From Turbatrix aceti (Eukaryota; Nematoda; Chromadorea; Rhabditida; Panagrolaimidae): a DNA stretch of 64,000 bases. The notes under the pieces are model-generated. The model worked only from the letters and a program-made list of their open reading frames with translations, had not been told where the DNA came from and did no database searches. Position 1 is the stretch's first letter. Every line of letters starts with the position of its first letter. Location: contig OZ017769.1 of assembly GCA_963969345.1 (NCBI GenBank), positions 5,645,725 through 5,709,724 of the forward strand, read 5' to 3'. This document shows positions 1-10,919 of this stretch, in pieces. Position numbers and translations under genes: made by a program.

Positions 1-235
1 GCGCGCGCGCGCGCGTGCGGTGCCATTCGGTACCGAGGCTTCTCTCTTTCTCGTCCATCCACTTGCGCAGTCGAGTCGAGAGCGAACGAACGCGGGGGCG
101 CAGGCGACCAGCTGATCCGATGATGATGGGACCTTTCTTGCTGGCCTTCCTTCATTTTATTCTCGGAAAAAGGGGTCGGTCGTGATTTGGAAAAACGAAT
201 CCAACCTGCTGACAGGTTGGTCGTCGAGAAAAAAA

Positions 236-327
236 GGCAAATCTCATTGCAGTGCGCTATGAAGCCCCTCATCGAGAAAAAAGCTCAGTGATGAGGGGCT
301 TCATAGCGCACTGCAACGAGATTTGCC
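236..327. repeat. 38-bp inverted repeat (hairpin) with 16-nt loop
   Basis: The left arm (236-273) and right arm (290-327) are reverse complements over 38 bases with one difference, separated by a 16-base loop (274-289). The one difference gives an A-C mismatch in a plus-strand transcript but a G-U wobble in a minus-strand transcript, so the minus-strand RNA would pair along the whole stem. It could be a foldback element, a recent inverted duplication or a small-RNA precursor. No target duplication is visible at its borders. Confidence 0.8.
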
Positions 328-1449
328 GTCATCGGATAAGCGATAAGCCATATAGGACTGTCTTTTTTGTCGTAGAGTCGTAAGACTCCAAATAACGCAT
401 CAGGGTTGGTTTGGGCGATTTGGCAGGTCTTGAAGCGAAAATGCTGGTTATCAAAGCGATTGTTTAGATGCAACCAAGAATCATTTTGATAACTCTGTCC
501 TCTGGTTTACAAATGACGAGCTAATCCCAAAGTGCTTTGCGGAGTCTAAAAAATATCTCTCGACGGTAGCCTTTGTGCCAAAGTACGAATAATCCCTAAG
601 TCGGCAATCACAAAGAAGATACATGCAGCTTCGTAATCGTAATCCATGCCATCCACCTGCGAACCAGATAAATGCAAAAAGCAAGCAGCGGCGGTCCGAA
701 TTTTAGGGGCCGTTTTATCATGCTAATTCGCCTTGAAATTCGAACGAAGCGCTGTCGGTTCTGCTTATTGTAAAATAAAATCCAAGTTTGAATTGTATCT
801 AAAAGTTGGTCCGTCTGACTCGAACAGTGCGCTCGGAAGCAGAACGCAGCCCAACCAGCCCTCGAGGGGGTGTGTAGCGGCCATTGATTGCACCAGACAT
901 CCCTCTTCCCTCCTCGCATGTAGTCCCTCTCTCCAGCCGGACATGCGCTGGGGTGTGATGCAACCAACGAACGCGGGGGAAACCGGAAGCCGCTGGATTC
1001 ACCTGTCTGGGGGGGGCTGAGAGACGGACGACAACGACGACGATGACGATGGACGCGACAAAAAAAGAGGGAGGGGTGCGACAAAAAAGAGGGATGCGTA
1101 ATTCGAGTATACAAGGACGCATGAAATCCTGATTTTTTTTGAGTGTCGTGTTTTGACGCAGGTGGCGATGAGCGGGGATGATTGTCTGACGCCGACTTCG
1201 ACTCCGACGGCGCGGTAACAGACTTTTTTTTATTATGTCTTCAGAATGAGTCATCAGGGAAAGACGAGAACTGTTTTAGCGTCGTCAGTGATGTGTGCTT
1301 TTTTTTTCTTCCGACGAAGCGGAACACGAACGAACACTTGTTAGCTGGCTGCATTCTGGGAAGAACCAGGTGGCCAGCCAGACAGGATGCTATGGGGTTA
1401 ATGTTGTGTTCTGTTCCATAGCACGGACCAGGCAGGGTTGGTTTGTCCT

Positions 1450-1550
1450 GACAGCCGGCTGGCTGGCTGGTTGCTGCACGAACGAACGAACAAACACGAC
1501 CCACCGACCGGAGAGCAAATCGATGGCGAACGAACGAACGAACGAGGCAG
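1450..1550. repeat. Simple repeats (CTGG)n and (CGAA)n
   Basis: Tandem GGCTGGCTGG near 1456-1472 and CGAACGAACGAACGA near 1528-1545. These low-complexity tracts create spurious open frames on both strands. Confidence 0.6.
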
Positions 1551-2003
1551 CATCGGTCGGTTGGTCGCACGCCCGCGCGCGAATGCGCGAAAAAAAGGTT
1601 TGCGTGTCCGTTTGTCGCCGTTCCGGATGCAGAACACAGAAGTCGAGAATGGCCACAGAAAATTTATTTATTTTGGGGGCGTTTCAAAAAAATACTTACG
1701 GATGTTTACTTTTTTTTGACCGAACGAACAAATGAGGCACGCGAATTTGGGGTGTGTGAGATGCCGAGTGGTTTTTCGCCGAGAACGAGGGACCCAACAC
1801 CTGATTTCCACGTTCTTCGACAAAGTCAGACATTCAAAACGACTCTGCAAACACAGGAAAGAGCTATTTTTGCTTTGTTTGCAAAAAAAGCAGACATGCA
1901 CTGAAGTTACGGAGTTTACTTTGCACCATGAGCGCTTTTTTGCTCGCTAAAACCGATTGCACCCAACGAAGAGCGAAAAACGGTAACGAAGAACGCTTTG
2001 CAG

Positions 2004-2968
2004 GTCGACGTCAAAGCGTTCCTCGATGATGGCGGAATTTCGATCGAAGAAGCCCAGCGACAGGTCAAAGAGAACTTCCGCAAGTACAAAATCGTAGAAG
2101 CAAACTTGATCCAACAGAAGGCTAAGTAGGTGCACCGTTGGAGCTTTCCAAAGACACAAATGACTTTTAGGATGCTCCAGAACGTGCCGGAATTCAGACA
2201 GGGCCGCGAGCTGCTGACCACGCTCAAGGCAGCCGTCGAGGATCCTGCCTACGAGTGGCCCATGGTTGTCAGATACCCGCTGGCCGAACAGGTCTATGCT
2301 ACCTCGCTTGTCGACAAGGTCGAGTACATCACGATCGTCCTCGGCGCCAACACCATGGTTGATGTCACGATCGCGGAAGCCGAGCAGATTTACAACAAGA
2401 ACCTCACGGATATTGAACGGATGTGAGTTTTGACCAGGTTGACTGCAGGGAGGGGCTGAACATTCGATTTTTTTTCATGAAAGAATATGAACGTTTCGTA
2501 AATTTTGTTCGCGAAAACGTACGAACATGAACAATTTTTATCCACGTTCGCGAACGAACATGGAACATCTTTTTTCAATTTCGGCCAAATTTAGTTTTTT
2601 TTTCAGGCTGAGTAACTTTTTTTGTCATTTTTTTTAAAGTCAACGTTTTTGACTTCATTTCTCTAAATATACCCAAAATTTGTTGCCTCTTTTTTCGTTT
2701 TATCTGTTCGAAAAATTTAGAAATGTTTGTGAACGAACAGAAATAACTTTTTTTTATTAAAAATTTTGTTCTTGAATTTTGAATTTACTCGCGAACGAAC
2801 CGAACGTTCACAACAGACAAAAATATGACCGATGCTCTTTTCAGCGCCGCGGACCTCACCGAGGAGATCGACTTCGTCAAGGACCAGATCACGACCTCGG
2901 AGGTGAACCAGGCCCACCTCTACAACTACCACATCCAGCTCAAGAAGGCGGAGGTCGGCATCGCCTAG
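2004..2968 (+). CDS. PFDN3: Prefoldin subunit 3 (VBP1), 5' end unresolved
   Basis: This is an alpha-type subunit of the cytosolic prefoldin hexamer, which passes unfolded actin and tubulin to the CCT chaperonin. Exons are 2004-2125, 2171-2422 and 2845-2968 (stop TAG 2966-2968), encoding 165 residues without the N-terminus. The frame starts behind a TTTGCAG acceptor. The family pattern is clear: an N-terminal helix (KYKIVEANL), a central beta-hairpin region with LGANTMVDVTIAEAE, and a C-terminal helix (DLTEEIDFVKDQITTSEVNQAHLYNY). The human protein is about 197 residues, so only a short first exon is missing. No in-frame ATG lies between the upstream stop at 1929 and 2004, so the start must be on an upstream exon. 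The second intron (2423-2844) is long and carries TTCGCGAAC-type repeats. Confidence 0.9.
2460..2820. repeat. TTCGCGAAC-rich degenerate repeat in the prefoldin intron
   Basis: The intron contains several copies of GTTCGCGAAC, CGAACGAACATG and GTGAACGAACAG separated by T-runs. Similar blocks occur in the SLX1 intron (52661-52951) and in the second Frizzled intron (around 7795-7815). The left part begins CAGGGAGGGGCTGAACATTCG-like, which resembles a hAT terminus, but no matching right end or target duplication was found. Confidence 0.45.
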
Positions 2969-3230
2969 GGGGTGCGTGCTGCGTGCCACCCAGATCAGCC
3001 CATGCCGCGTCTTCCCCTCCGCTAGCTGGTGAATGACCCCTCCATCGATCTGTTTTTGAATTTTCCTTGCTTGTTTTTGTTTTTTTTGTTTAACTGTTTG
3101 TTTTTTTAATTAAAAAAGCTGTTGACAGAAAAAAGATTGCATGTCGCGCGGGTTTTTGTCTCGACTCGGCTCCAATGCATAATTTTATGAGGCACAACAC
3201 TGCCATTACCGTAACCAAGCAACGAGCAAT

Positions 3231-4277
3231 TCATAGTCTAGCGTGTCCGCCGCCGCTTACGATGATGGTCTCGCCGGTGATGAAGGAGGCGTCGTCGGAG
3301 GCGAGGAAGGCAACGGTCGCCGCGCACTCGGCGGGTTCACCGATTCGGTTTAGGTCGTTGAAGGCGATCTCGTGGGCGGGTTTGCCATCCTCCGTGATGA
3401 GCGCTTTGGACATCTTCGTACGAATAACACCGGGAGCAATGGCATTGACCCGGATGTTGGAAGGCGCGAGTTCGACGGCAAACATCTTGGTGAGACCCAG
3501 GAGGGTGGTCTTTGTAACGGAATAAATGCCAATGCCGGGACCAGGCCGAAAGCCGCCGATCGACGAGTTGAAAATAATCGAACCGCCCTGCGCCTGCTTG
3601 GCCATGATCGGCGCGACGAGTTTGGTGAGCACGAATCCGGATCTGACATTGACGGCGAAGAGTTTGTCGAAGACTTCCTCGTCGACGTCGATGGCGGGCC
3701 CGAAGATGGGATTGATGCCCGCGTTGTTCACCAAAATATCGATTCGGCCCTTGAAACGATCGAGTGTGAAGTCGACGAGTTGCTTGAGCTGGGCGGAGTC
3801 TCCGGCGTGGCACGAGATGCCCGCAAGTCTGCTCCGGGACACGCCGCCTGCCGCGATGCCGTCGATGGCGGCGTCGATGTTTGCCTGCTTCCGGCTGCTC
3901 AGCACGACGTTTGCGCCTTCGTGCGCGAAACGCTCAGCGATGGCGAGTCCGATCCTGAAGTCACATGCCAGTGTCATCCGAGTCCCATTCTTCCCCCAAA
4001 ACAGCCGGCGAGCAAAAAAAACGCAACTTTGTTTATTGGTCGTCGTGACAAGGGTTTTAAAATACGACCGTCATTAATTTTGGGGCATGTGACATTTGAA
4101 AGCCGCTCAAGTGGTGTAAATCGAGTAAAATGAGTTGCGTTCAGTTCAAAAGACAATATTGTATTGCCCTCACCAAAAAGCGTGCGCCGACGACCCCGGC
4201 CCGACTCACCCTTGGGTAGCGCCTGTGATGATGGCGACGCGGTCGCGAAGACGTTCACAGCCAAATTTCAAAGCCAT
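3231..4277 (-). CDS. DHRS4: Short-chain dehydrogenase/reductase, DHRS4-like
   Basis: This is an NADP(H)-dependent oxidoreductase of the SDR superfamily; DHRS4 members reduce carbonyls and retinal, often in peroxisomes. There are two exons, 4277-4210 (start ATG) and 3954-3231 (stop), 263 residues in all. The exon junction rebuilds the nucleotide-binding motif TGATQGIG (residues 18-25). Downstream are NNAG at 99-102, the catalytic Ser at about 154, and YSVTK with Tyr167 and Lys171. The C-terminus is HARL, and ARL fits the peroxisomal PTS1 pattern. Length is normal for the family. The gene is divergent from Frizzled, with the two starts about 0.8 kb apart. Confidence 0.93.
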
Positions 4278-5062
4278 TTTCTCCAGAGATCAAGACCGAG
4301 CAAAACTGATTGCTTCTGCTCCAACGAGGGTCAGTAATGATGGCGGGTTCATTCACGGGGCGGACGACGACAACAACAGACATCTCCACGCTACAAAACT
4401 TGTATCTTCTGCTCTGGTGTGTTCGATCAATGATAACTACCTAACTACAAGTCCTGCATCGCTCGCTCCGACTACAACTTTCCCTCCGAGAACCAGCACC
4501 GTGCCCCGACGTGGATGCAGCGAAGCGACTTGGAAGACCGCTGGGCAGTCAAACAAACTAGGAATTGCATGTCAAAACGAATGGAGCCGATCACAGTGCA
4601 GTCCATAAGCCGGGAGCCCTTGACGAGTCCGAGTGACGGCTGACGGCGCTGAGTTGACGGGTTCATGCATTCGGGAGGTCCGAGATACGCCTCTCCGTAG
4701 AAGGAAGGAAGGCCACTCGCCCGGTCCAGTGCGCACCCTGTCTGTTTTGAAGATGATTGATTGCCGCTCGGCGCGGGAATCGATAGCAAGCGGTCCGCGG
4801 CGGTGGTGGCGGCGGAGGCTGCGGACGAACGACCCGGGCCGGCTCGGATGCTGCTCGCCTGCGTGCATCCCCCCTCTGCCACCGCCGCCGCCGCTGCTGC
4901 TGCTGCTGCTGCTTCTCCCAAAAACGCGTCCAGTGCATTCGTCCTCCCCCTCCTGCGCCTGGTCGTGGTGTGTTTTATTGGCTCGTTAATGGCCTGTGTG
5001 GAGTGCAATAAAAATAATTTATAATGATCGCTGGCAGTGTTGCCATTCCTTGCCCGTCGGTG
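4278..5062. other. Divergent intergenic region between the DHRS4-like gene and Frizzled
   Basis: It holds the presumed promoters of both genes. A GCC/GCTGCT simple repeat at about 4880-4916 gives false open frames on both strands. No specific regulatory element is identified. An alternative Frizzled start at 5024 lies inside it. Confidence 0.5.
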
Positions 5063-8000
5063 ATGACGAAGCTGGGTCGTGCCCTCCTACTCACCTTTGC
5101 CGTCCTTGCCGTGGGGGCTGTCGGCGCCGGCGCTGATGACGACTTCCAGGTGAGTATACTGCTTCGGGGATGCTTGGATGTTTATCCGGGCTCAAGGCGA
5201 GAGTTTGCCACTTGCCAGGTTATTTTCCTTTGCCCGGGGATAAAAATGCACAGCAACACTCTATTTCGCTATCTCCAAGTTTCGGGGGCTTCCTGTGTTC
5301 GCACTTGGTGCCATGTCAATCCCCCAAGTGTCTGCGGCCCTTTTTGAATTGATAGCCGCCCAAATATTTTGTTCGTATTTGTAATTTGATTTTCTCCCAA
5401 CCATCACGTTCGCCAGACGCTTGCTTATATTTTTTAATATTGCGCATAATAATTTTTTTGGACCAACATAAACAAATTGGGAAGGAAGGTTATGTGCTCT
5501 TTTTTTTGGCTTCGCGGAAGAAAGAAAGCCATTACGTGATCGTGGTGTTGCTTTTACGAGTGTGCCCGGCGAACGGGAGAAAGTCCATAAATTTGGCAAT
5601 TAATCGCTCGCAAGCCGCAATTTATCCTGTTTCGCTTTAGCCTGCAAAAACAAACGGTCATTAGGACAAGCCGACGCTCGTTCGTTCGGTCATTTTAAAA
5701 TGCCGGGTCTGACTCACACCCCATTGATGGAAGGCTGTCTGCTTCCGGCGCGTCTAGATAAGCTCCGGCATGCCTAGGAAGGGAGAAAGGCGCATCACAT
5801 CACCCGCCGGGGAAATGGACAGCGCCCGAAATTTATGGCTTTGCGGTAACGAGACCACGAACTGCGAACGCCTACAGTTCGTTCCCATAAATCGCCAAGC
5901 CGTCAGCCAGACTGCACGTGGCTCGATTTATTGCTTCGACCGCTATCTTCACTCCGGTGTACGTATGTATATACGTGCGTGCGTGCATGCATGCCATCAT
6001 CACCGGACAGGTGATAACGCGCGGCGCAGCGCAGTGGACGACAAATCGAGAGCGCACCTGGCTCAGGAGTGTTTATCTCGACGGAACTGCCTCGACGTAC
6101 ATATAATCCGCTTTGCAGCCTGACGCCGGCAGCGATTGATTGCACAACCCAATCAAAACAAAAAAAAACTAACACGGGCACGGAGTTTTTTTTTGTTGCT
6201 GTTGCTGTTGCTGTTGCTGCTCCGCTCCGCAGCAGCGCGTAGCCGTAGCCGAGGGCGAAGAAGGCAATTAGTGAGATGCATCGGCGCGCTCTGCAAAAAA
6301 GGCCATCTATCAAATTTTGGAAATCATGTTTGTTGCGTTTTAGAGCGATTGCCATTTGTAAGCGAGTAAGTAAGGAGGATGGCTGCAAAATGCAACAACG
6401 TAAATTTCGTAAATTTGATTTTTGGTATTTCTCGGAAACTGCACTTTTGGGGGGAAGGCGACGACCGGACCGTTGTGCAAAGTGGCGGGAAACAAACACG
6501 CGCTGCTGTCCTTTTGGGGTGTCAATTTGAACCGTAGACAGGAACAGGAAAGCTCGGGGCGATAATGCAACCGGTGATGATGACAGGGACAAAATTTTTC
6601 AACTAAAATTGCAATGCACAGACTTATTTGGGGACTTTCAGACGATCCCCGGCCGAGACAAATGCGAGCGGATCACGATGAAGCTCTGCCTGGACATCCC
6701 GTACAACACGACGTTCTACCCGAACCTCTTCAAGCACTCCTCGCAGCTGGAGGCCGAGACAGAGCTCAACCAGTACCAGATGCTGATCAACATCAAGTGC
6801 TCCGACGACGTCAAATTCTTCCTCTGTACGCTGTACGCGCCGGTCTGCACGTTCCTCGAGGAGCCGCTGCCTCCCTGCCGTCACCTCTGTCTATCCGCGA
6901 AGAACGGCTGCGAGTCGCTCATGCTCAAGTTCGGCTTCAAGTGGCCTACGAGCTTCGATTGCGCGCAGTTTCCCGAGAGCGGTATGTGCGTAGGCGAGAA
7001 TCAGACCGCCACAACGGCCCGCACGCCCTACGGCAACGGTCCAGATGCCGGCGCAATCGCTCCTCTGCCGGAACTCGAGTGCCCGCACATCATGAAGATC
7101 CTCTCTAAGTCCCGGTACGCGCTGAGCGTGGCCAACCGCTCGGTGGAGCAGTGTTCGCTGCCGTGCAACGACGAGACGAGCGTGCCGGTCTTCTTCGACC
7201 CAAAGACGCGAAACCAGCTCCGGTTCTGGACGGGTCTGTGCGCGGTTCTCGGCTGCATTGCATCCGGCCTGACGCTCATCACCTTCCTCATCGACCTGCA
7301 ACGCTTTGAATTCCCCGAGCGTTCCATCTTCTACGTAGCCTTCTGCACGCTCGTCGTAAGCGGCGTCTACGTCTGGGGCATGATCAACGAGGGCGCGTAC
7401 TCGTGCGCCGCGGTGTCTGTATCCAAGGTGCCGCTCGTGACGCAGGGCATGGACGTCTTCGGATGCACGCTGCTGGCCGTCACTCATTATTTCTTCTCGA
7501 CTGCCATGTTCCTGTGGTGGCTGGTGCTCTGCTTCAGCTGGTTCCTCGTCACGACGCTCAAGTGGGGCGAGGCGCCGGTTGGAGATGTCTTCGCCGCTTA
7601 TTTCCACATCTTTGCATGGGGCGTGCCGTTGCTGCTCTCCATTGCCGTGCTTGTCTTCCACGGCGTCGATGGCGACCTGTTCAGCGGCATCTGCTCTGTC
7701 GGGAATCTAAAGCCCACCGTTTTGTTCAACTTTGTTTTCCTTCCGCAGGGCATTGCTCTTGGTAGGTTTTTACACAAACTCAAAGTTTTGCGTTCGTATT
7801 CGTTCGCGAACAAAAAAACCGGCTGTTCCTGCTATTCATAATCCCGATTTCAGTGCTCGGCTTCTTCCTGTTCGTCGTCGGCCTCATCTCGATCATCCGC
7901 ATCCGGTCCTACCTCAAAGGCAGATCGCTGGGCAAGTTTGGCTTCAACGAAGAAGCTTCGGAGAAACTCTTCCGCCTCATGAGCCGGATGACGGTGTTCG

Positions 8001-8374
8001 CGCTGCTGTTTTGCGCCCCGGCGATCGCCTCGCTTTATTCCATCTTCTACCAGTCGTTCTACCTGGATTCCTGGCTGACGAGCTGGTACTCGACGCGTTG
8101 CCTCCACGCGAACCATCGTGGCTTTGGATTCACACAGTCCCGGGATCAGTGCCCTCCACTGCTCGGCGTCGCTGCGCCGGCGGTCGTCGGCGTGTTGGCG
8201 TCATCCGAGCCGGAGGCTGTGTACTTCTTCGCCAAGCACCTTCCATTCTTCGTCGCGGGTCTCGCATGCGCGGTGTGGACGTTTAACGGCAAGACGGCGG
8301 CCAGATTCCGCGAGTGCTGGGATCGACAGTGCCATCGCGGCAGGTCCCGGGTGCCCACGACTGCCGACCACTGA
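5063..8374 (+). CDS. Frizzled-family Wnt receptor
   Basis: This is a seven-helix plasma-membrane receptor for Wnt. Exons are 5063-5149 (signal peptide; an in-frame ATG at 5024 would add 13 residues), 6642-7761 and 7854-8374, giving 575 residues from ATG 5063. A hydrophobic leader (LLLTFAVLAVGAVGAGA) is followed by a cysteine-rich domain with all ten cysteines (from DKCERI to GMCVGE). A linker and seven membrane segments follow, starting with FWTGLCAVLGCIASGL and ending with FFVAGLACAVWTF. Just after helix 7, the usual Dishevelled-binding KTxxxW box reads KTAARF (about residues 549-554), with Phe for Trp; an unaligned Trp follows three residues on (ECW). The cytoplasmic tail is short. Smoothened is less likely because the CRD matches Frizzled spacing. 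A poly(A) signal lies at 8599-8604. Confidence 0.93.
6195..6219. repeat. (GTTGCT)n microsatellite in Frizzled intron 1
   Basis: About four tandem copies of GTTGCT lie inside the 1.5-kb first intron (5150-6641) of the Frizzled gene. Apart from this, nothing else was recognised in that intron. Confidence 0.7.
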
Positions 8375-8598
8375 TGCGAGCTAGCTCCCCCCCCAGCAAT
8401 GCCATGCCTTTGTATCAAACTCTCATCTCCACGCCAACGACTCCGGGTTCCAATTTGTCACCAGCGATCTGTTGAAAACTTTCTCCCCTACGCACGTCCC
8501 ACAGCGTCCCGAGTGGACGCTCTCCCCATTCGTTATATTAGTATTACGTATTTTATCACTATATCAGCGCGAGTGCGTAAGCCAGATATTCGCAAGCG

Positions 8599-8604
8599 AA
8601 TAAA
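8599..8604 (+). promoter_or_regulatory. Poly(A) signal AATAAA for Frizzled
   Basis: A canonical hexamer lies 225 bases after the Frizzled stop and just before the convergent 3' end of GLOD4 at 8671. Confidence 0.6.
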
Positions 8605-8670
8605 CAAACGAGAAATTACCGATGCTGAAAAAGTGATTGAACAGAGGGCGTCGAAAGCACATATCCGGGA

Positions 8671-9745
8671 TCAGCGGTTCTTGGCCATGAACTCATCGGA
8701 CCAGTCGTCTTTGATGGCCTTTTTCAGCAGGTTGTCGGCCTCGGGGTCCACTGCGCTCAACTCGCGGAAAGCCTCGTCGCCGACGAAGCAGATTTCGTGT
8801 CCGTCCTGAAATAAGCCGGAATTTACTATGTTCGAGTTCGTTAAAAAACGGCTGATCGCCCATCCTTGACCCCCCCCCCACACAACTTACGGGATCCGTG
8901 AGAATGACGACGTGCACCGTCGCCTTGCCAGGTGTAGGCAACGCGACAAGCTTGTTTTGAATGCGCTTGGCATTCGCCGCTTCGACCTTGGCCTGCAGCC
9001 CCTCCAGGCTCGCTGTCGGCGTCGAAAAAGCAATTCGACCGGAAGCTGTGGCTCGTTTGATGGGTTTGCCAGTAGAGACCAGCTGCAGAGCCGTTTGGTC
9101 GTTGCCGTAGGACAGGGTCAAAGATTCGGAAGTTTCGGCGGTGACCGGCATGCCGACGACGCCATTCCAAAAGGCTAAAACAAAAAATCTGTAATCCTGA
9201 GCAAGCCGTTGTCACTGTCACCCACCTTTCGACCGAGCGAGATCCTCAACGTTGAGGACGACTTTGACCACCTTGTTTTCACCCGGCGCGGCAGAGGCCT
9301 TCTCGGCGACGAACTTGTAGCCATCGGGATCGTTCTGCGTCTCGACACCGTCGACGGCAAGAACAATGGCATTGAATTCGTTGCCGTGCTCGATTTTCTT
9401 GATTCCGTAGTTGTACACGAGCTGCAAAGGCAAAAAGGCGCGGGTTGATTCACTCGCGCGAAAGAAATTCAGCTTAAGGTAATTACCTCAAAGACAAAAT
9501 GCTGGTCCTCGGAGCCGTAGCCGATCATCGTCTTGGACCATTTCCCGTCGAACGGGCCGTTACACGTGGCTTCGCAGGGTGCGCCGAATTCTTCGTGGCG
9601 CAGGATCTGAAGACGGAGATTCTGCTGAGCACGCCAACCGACAGATGGGCGAACTCACCTTCATGCCGAGTTTCTTAACGTAAAAGTCATAGGTTTTCTG
9701 GCGATTCGTCGTTTTGAAGACAAAATGCAGGGCACGGGCCGTCAT
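8671..9745 (-). CDS. GLOD4: Glyoxalase domain-containing protein 4 (GLOD4)
   Basis: This is a cytosolic or mitochondrial protein of the vicinal-oxygen-chelate fold related to glyoxalase I; its enzymatic role in animals is unsettled. Five exons on the minus strand: 9745-9659, 9606-9487, 9421-9226, 9174-8891 and 8805-8671, giving 273 residues with all phases consistent. It begins [11 protein letters not shown], typical of the family. The first VOC module (about 1-140) contains [24 protein letters not shown] and HFVFELVYNYG. The second (about 143-273) contains [23 protein letters not shown] and [19 protein letters not shown]. Length equals that of the nematode homologue. The 3' end converges on Frizzled; the 5' end is divergent from the cysteine-synthase-like gene. 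Confidence 0.95.
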
Positions 9746-10919
9746 GTTTTGATACTGCTTCGTGAGATTGGCCGACTGATGCGAGTTGATGATGGGAACT
9801 TGTTGTTCAGCGCTTCTCTTGCGTTTTCACGCAGGTCTCGGGGCGAAACATCTCTGTTTGTGCATGCAAACATCGAAAACAACACAACAACATTGCTCGC
9901 ATTGTTTTTCTGGCATCCGGAGTTCGTTCTACGCACAGGTAAAAGTTTGCAGGCTGTTTACAAAACAACATAGGGCTGCAGCCTTGATCGTTACTCACGG
10001 AAGTGTAGTTATTTATGTAGTACGCAGCCTGCAGGATCAAATGCTACGCGCCGCCATGACGTTAATTTTGTTGTGCAGCGGGATAAATTTTTTTTAAAAG
10101 GCAAATTTTAATTAAATGATAGTATTTTTAAGTTATTTGTGTATTGCTTATGGTAGATGCCGGATTTGGAGACGAAACGAATACTAGGTGTGCCATTTTT
10201 GTCCGACCTTTGCAGATGGCAATTTCCGGATTACGTTGAACTGCAACTGCCTTTTGCGCATTTTATCAAGGGAAGGACACTCATCATCGCTCCCCCGTGA
10301 CTACATCATTTCCGTTTCACGTTTCACGCCGAATCACCTTCACGTCAGCCAGGAGAGAGGGGGAGTTTGCAGCAGCTGCTCTAGACAGCAGAATAGATCC
10401 GTTACGATGAAGCCGCCCTTTTGTGGCCTTCCGGAAGGTTTTTGATTGGGCGAAGTGCATTCAGGGTGAAGCAAAACAGGCAATAAATATGCACATTACA
10501 AAAGGACAGGGGAACTCTATTATTGTTCCAAAATAACGATCGCCGGTTGTTAGAAGCTGCTCAATGTTTAGCTACTGTGTGATTTGTGTGTCTGTGCATG
10601 CAAGGAATGAATTATGGAAGAGCCAGAGATGAGGCTTGCAGCCTCGCTGATGGTATCTACTCCGCCTCCACCTCCGCCTCCGCCTCTGGAGATCCTTCCT
10701 TTCCGGGGCAGGCGACAGTGACATAAATAAGACAGCGTCAACCTGTCGCAAGGTGAGTTGTTGACGGCGGCGGCGAAGATGGGAGGAGGATGGATGGAGG
10801 CACCTTGCCTCAGGGGTCCGCGTGAACCCTGCCGTCACACTCGGCGCTTTTTGCTCAAAAAATTTGCATATGGACTTGTCGGACTTTGATCTGATCACCG
10901 TTAGGTTTTCAGGATTGCT
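9746..10919. other. Divergent intergenic region between GLOD4 and the cysteine-synthase-like gene
   Basis: No exon was recognised. A CCGCCT-type simple repeat lies near 10661-10690. A splice acceptor (AG at 10911-10912, preceded by a T-rich tract) sits seven bases before the next gene's ATG, so part of this region may be an outron or a 5'-UTR intron. Confidence 0.5.
10911..10912 (+). promoter_or_regulatory. Splice acceptor just before the start of the cysteine-synthase-like gene
   Basis: GGTTTTCAG is followed by GATTGCT and then ATG 10920. Such spacing is typical of spliced-leader acceptor sites in nematodes, but an ordinary 5'-UTR intron would look the same. Confidence 0.5.

Larger units (their letters stand above)
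1..2003. other. Left-edge region without a confident gene
   Basis: No exon could be supported here. The missing first exon of prefoldin subunit 3 should lie somewhere in this stretch, but no ATG exon with a donor of the right phase stands out. The region holds a (GC)n run at 1-15, a strong inverted repeat at 236-327, and CGAACGAA/CTGG simple repeats around 1450-1550. Open frames on the minus strand at 285-1114 are short, in conflicting frames and unrecognised; they may be decayed transposon sequence. Confidence 0.5.

Noticed and set aside
4472..5024. Frames rich in Ala/Arg/Gln over the GCT/GCC repeat
   Set aside because: Created by a trinucleotide repeat in the divergent promoter region; every frame is open there.
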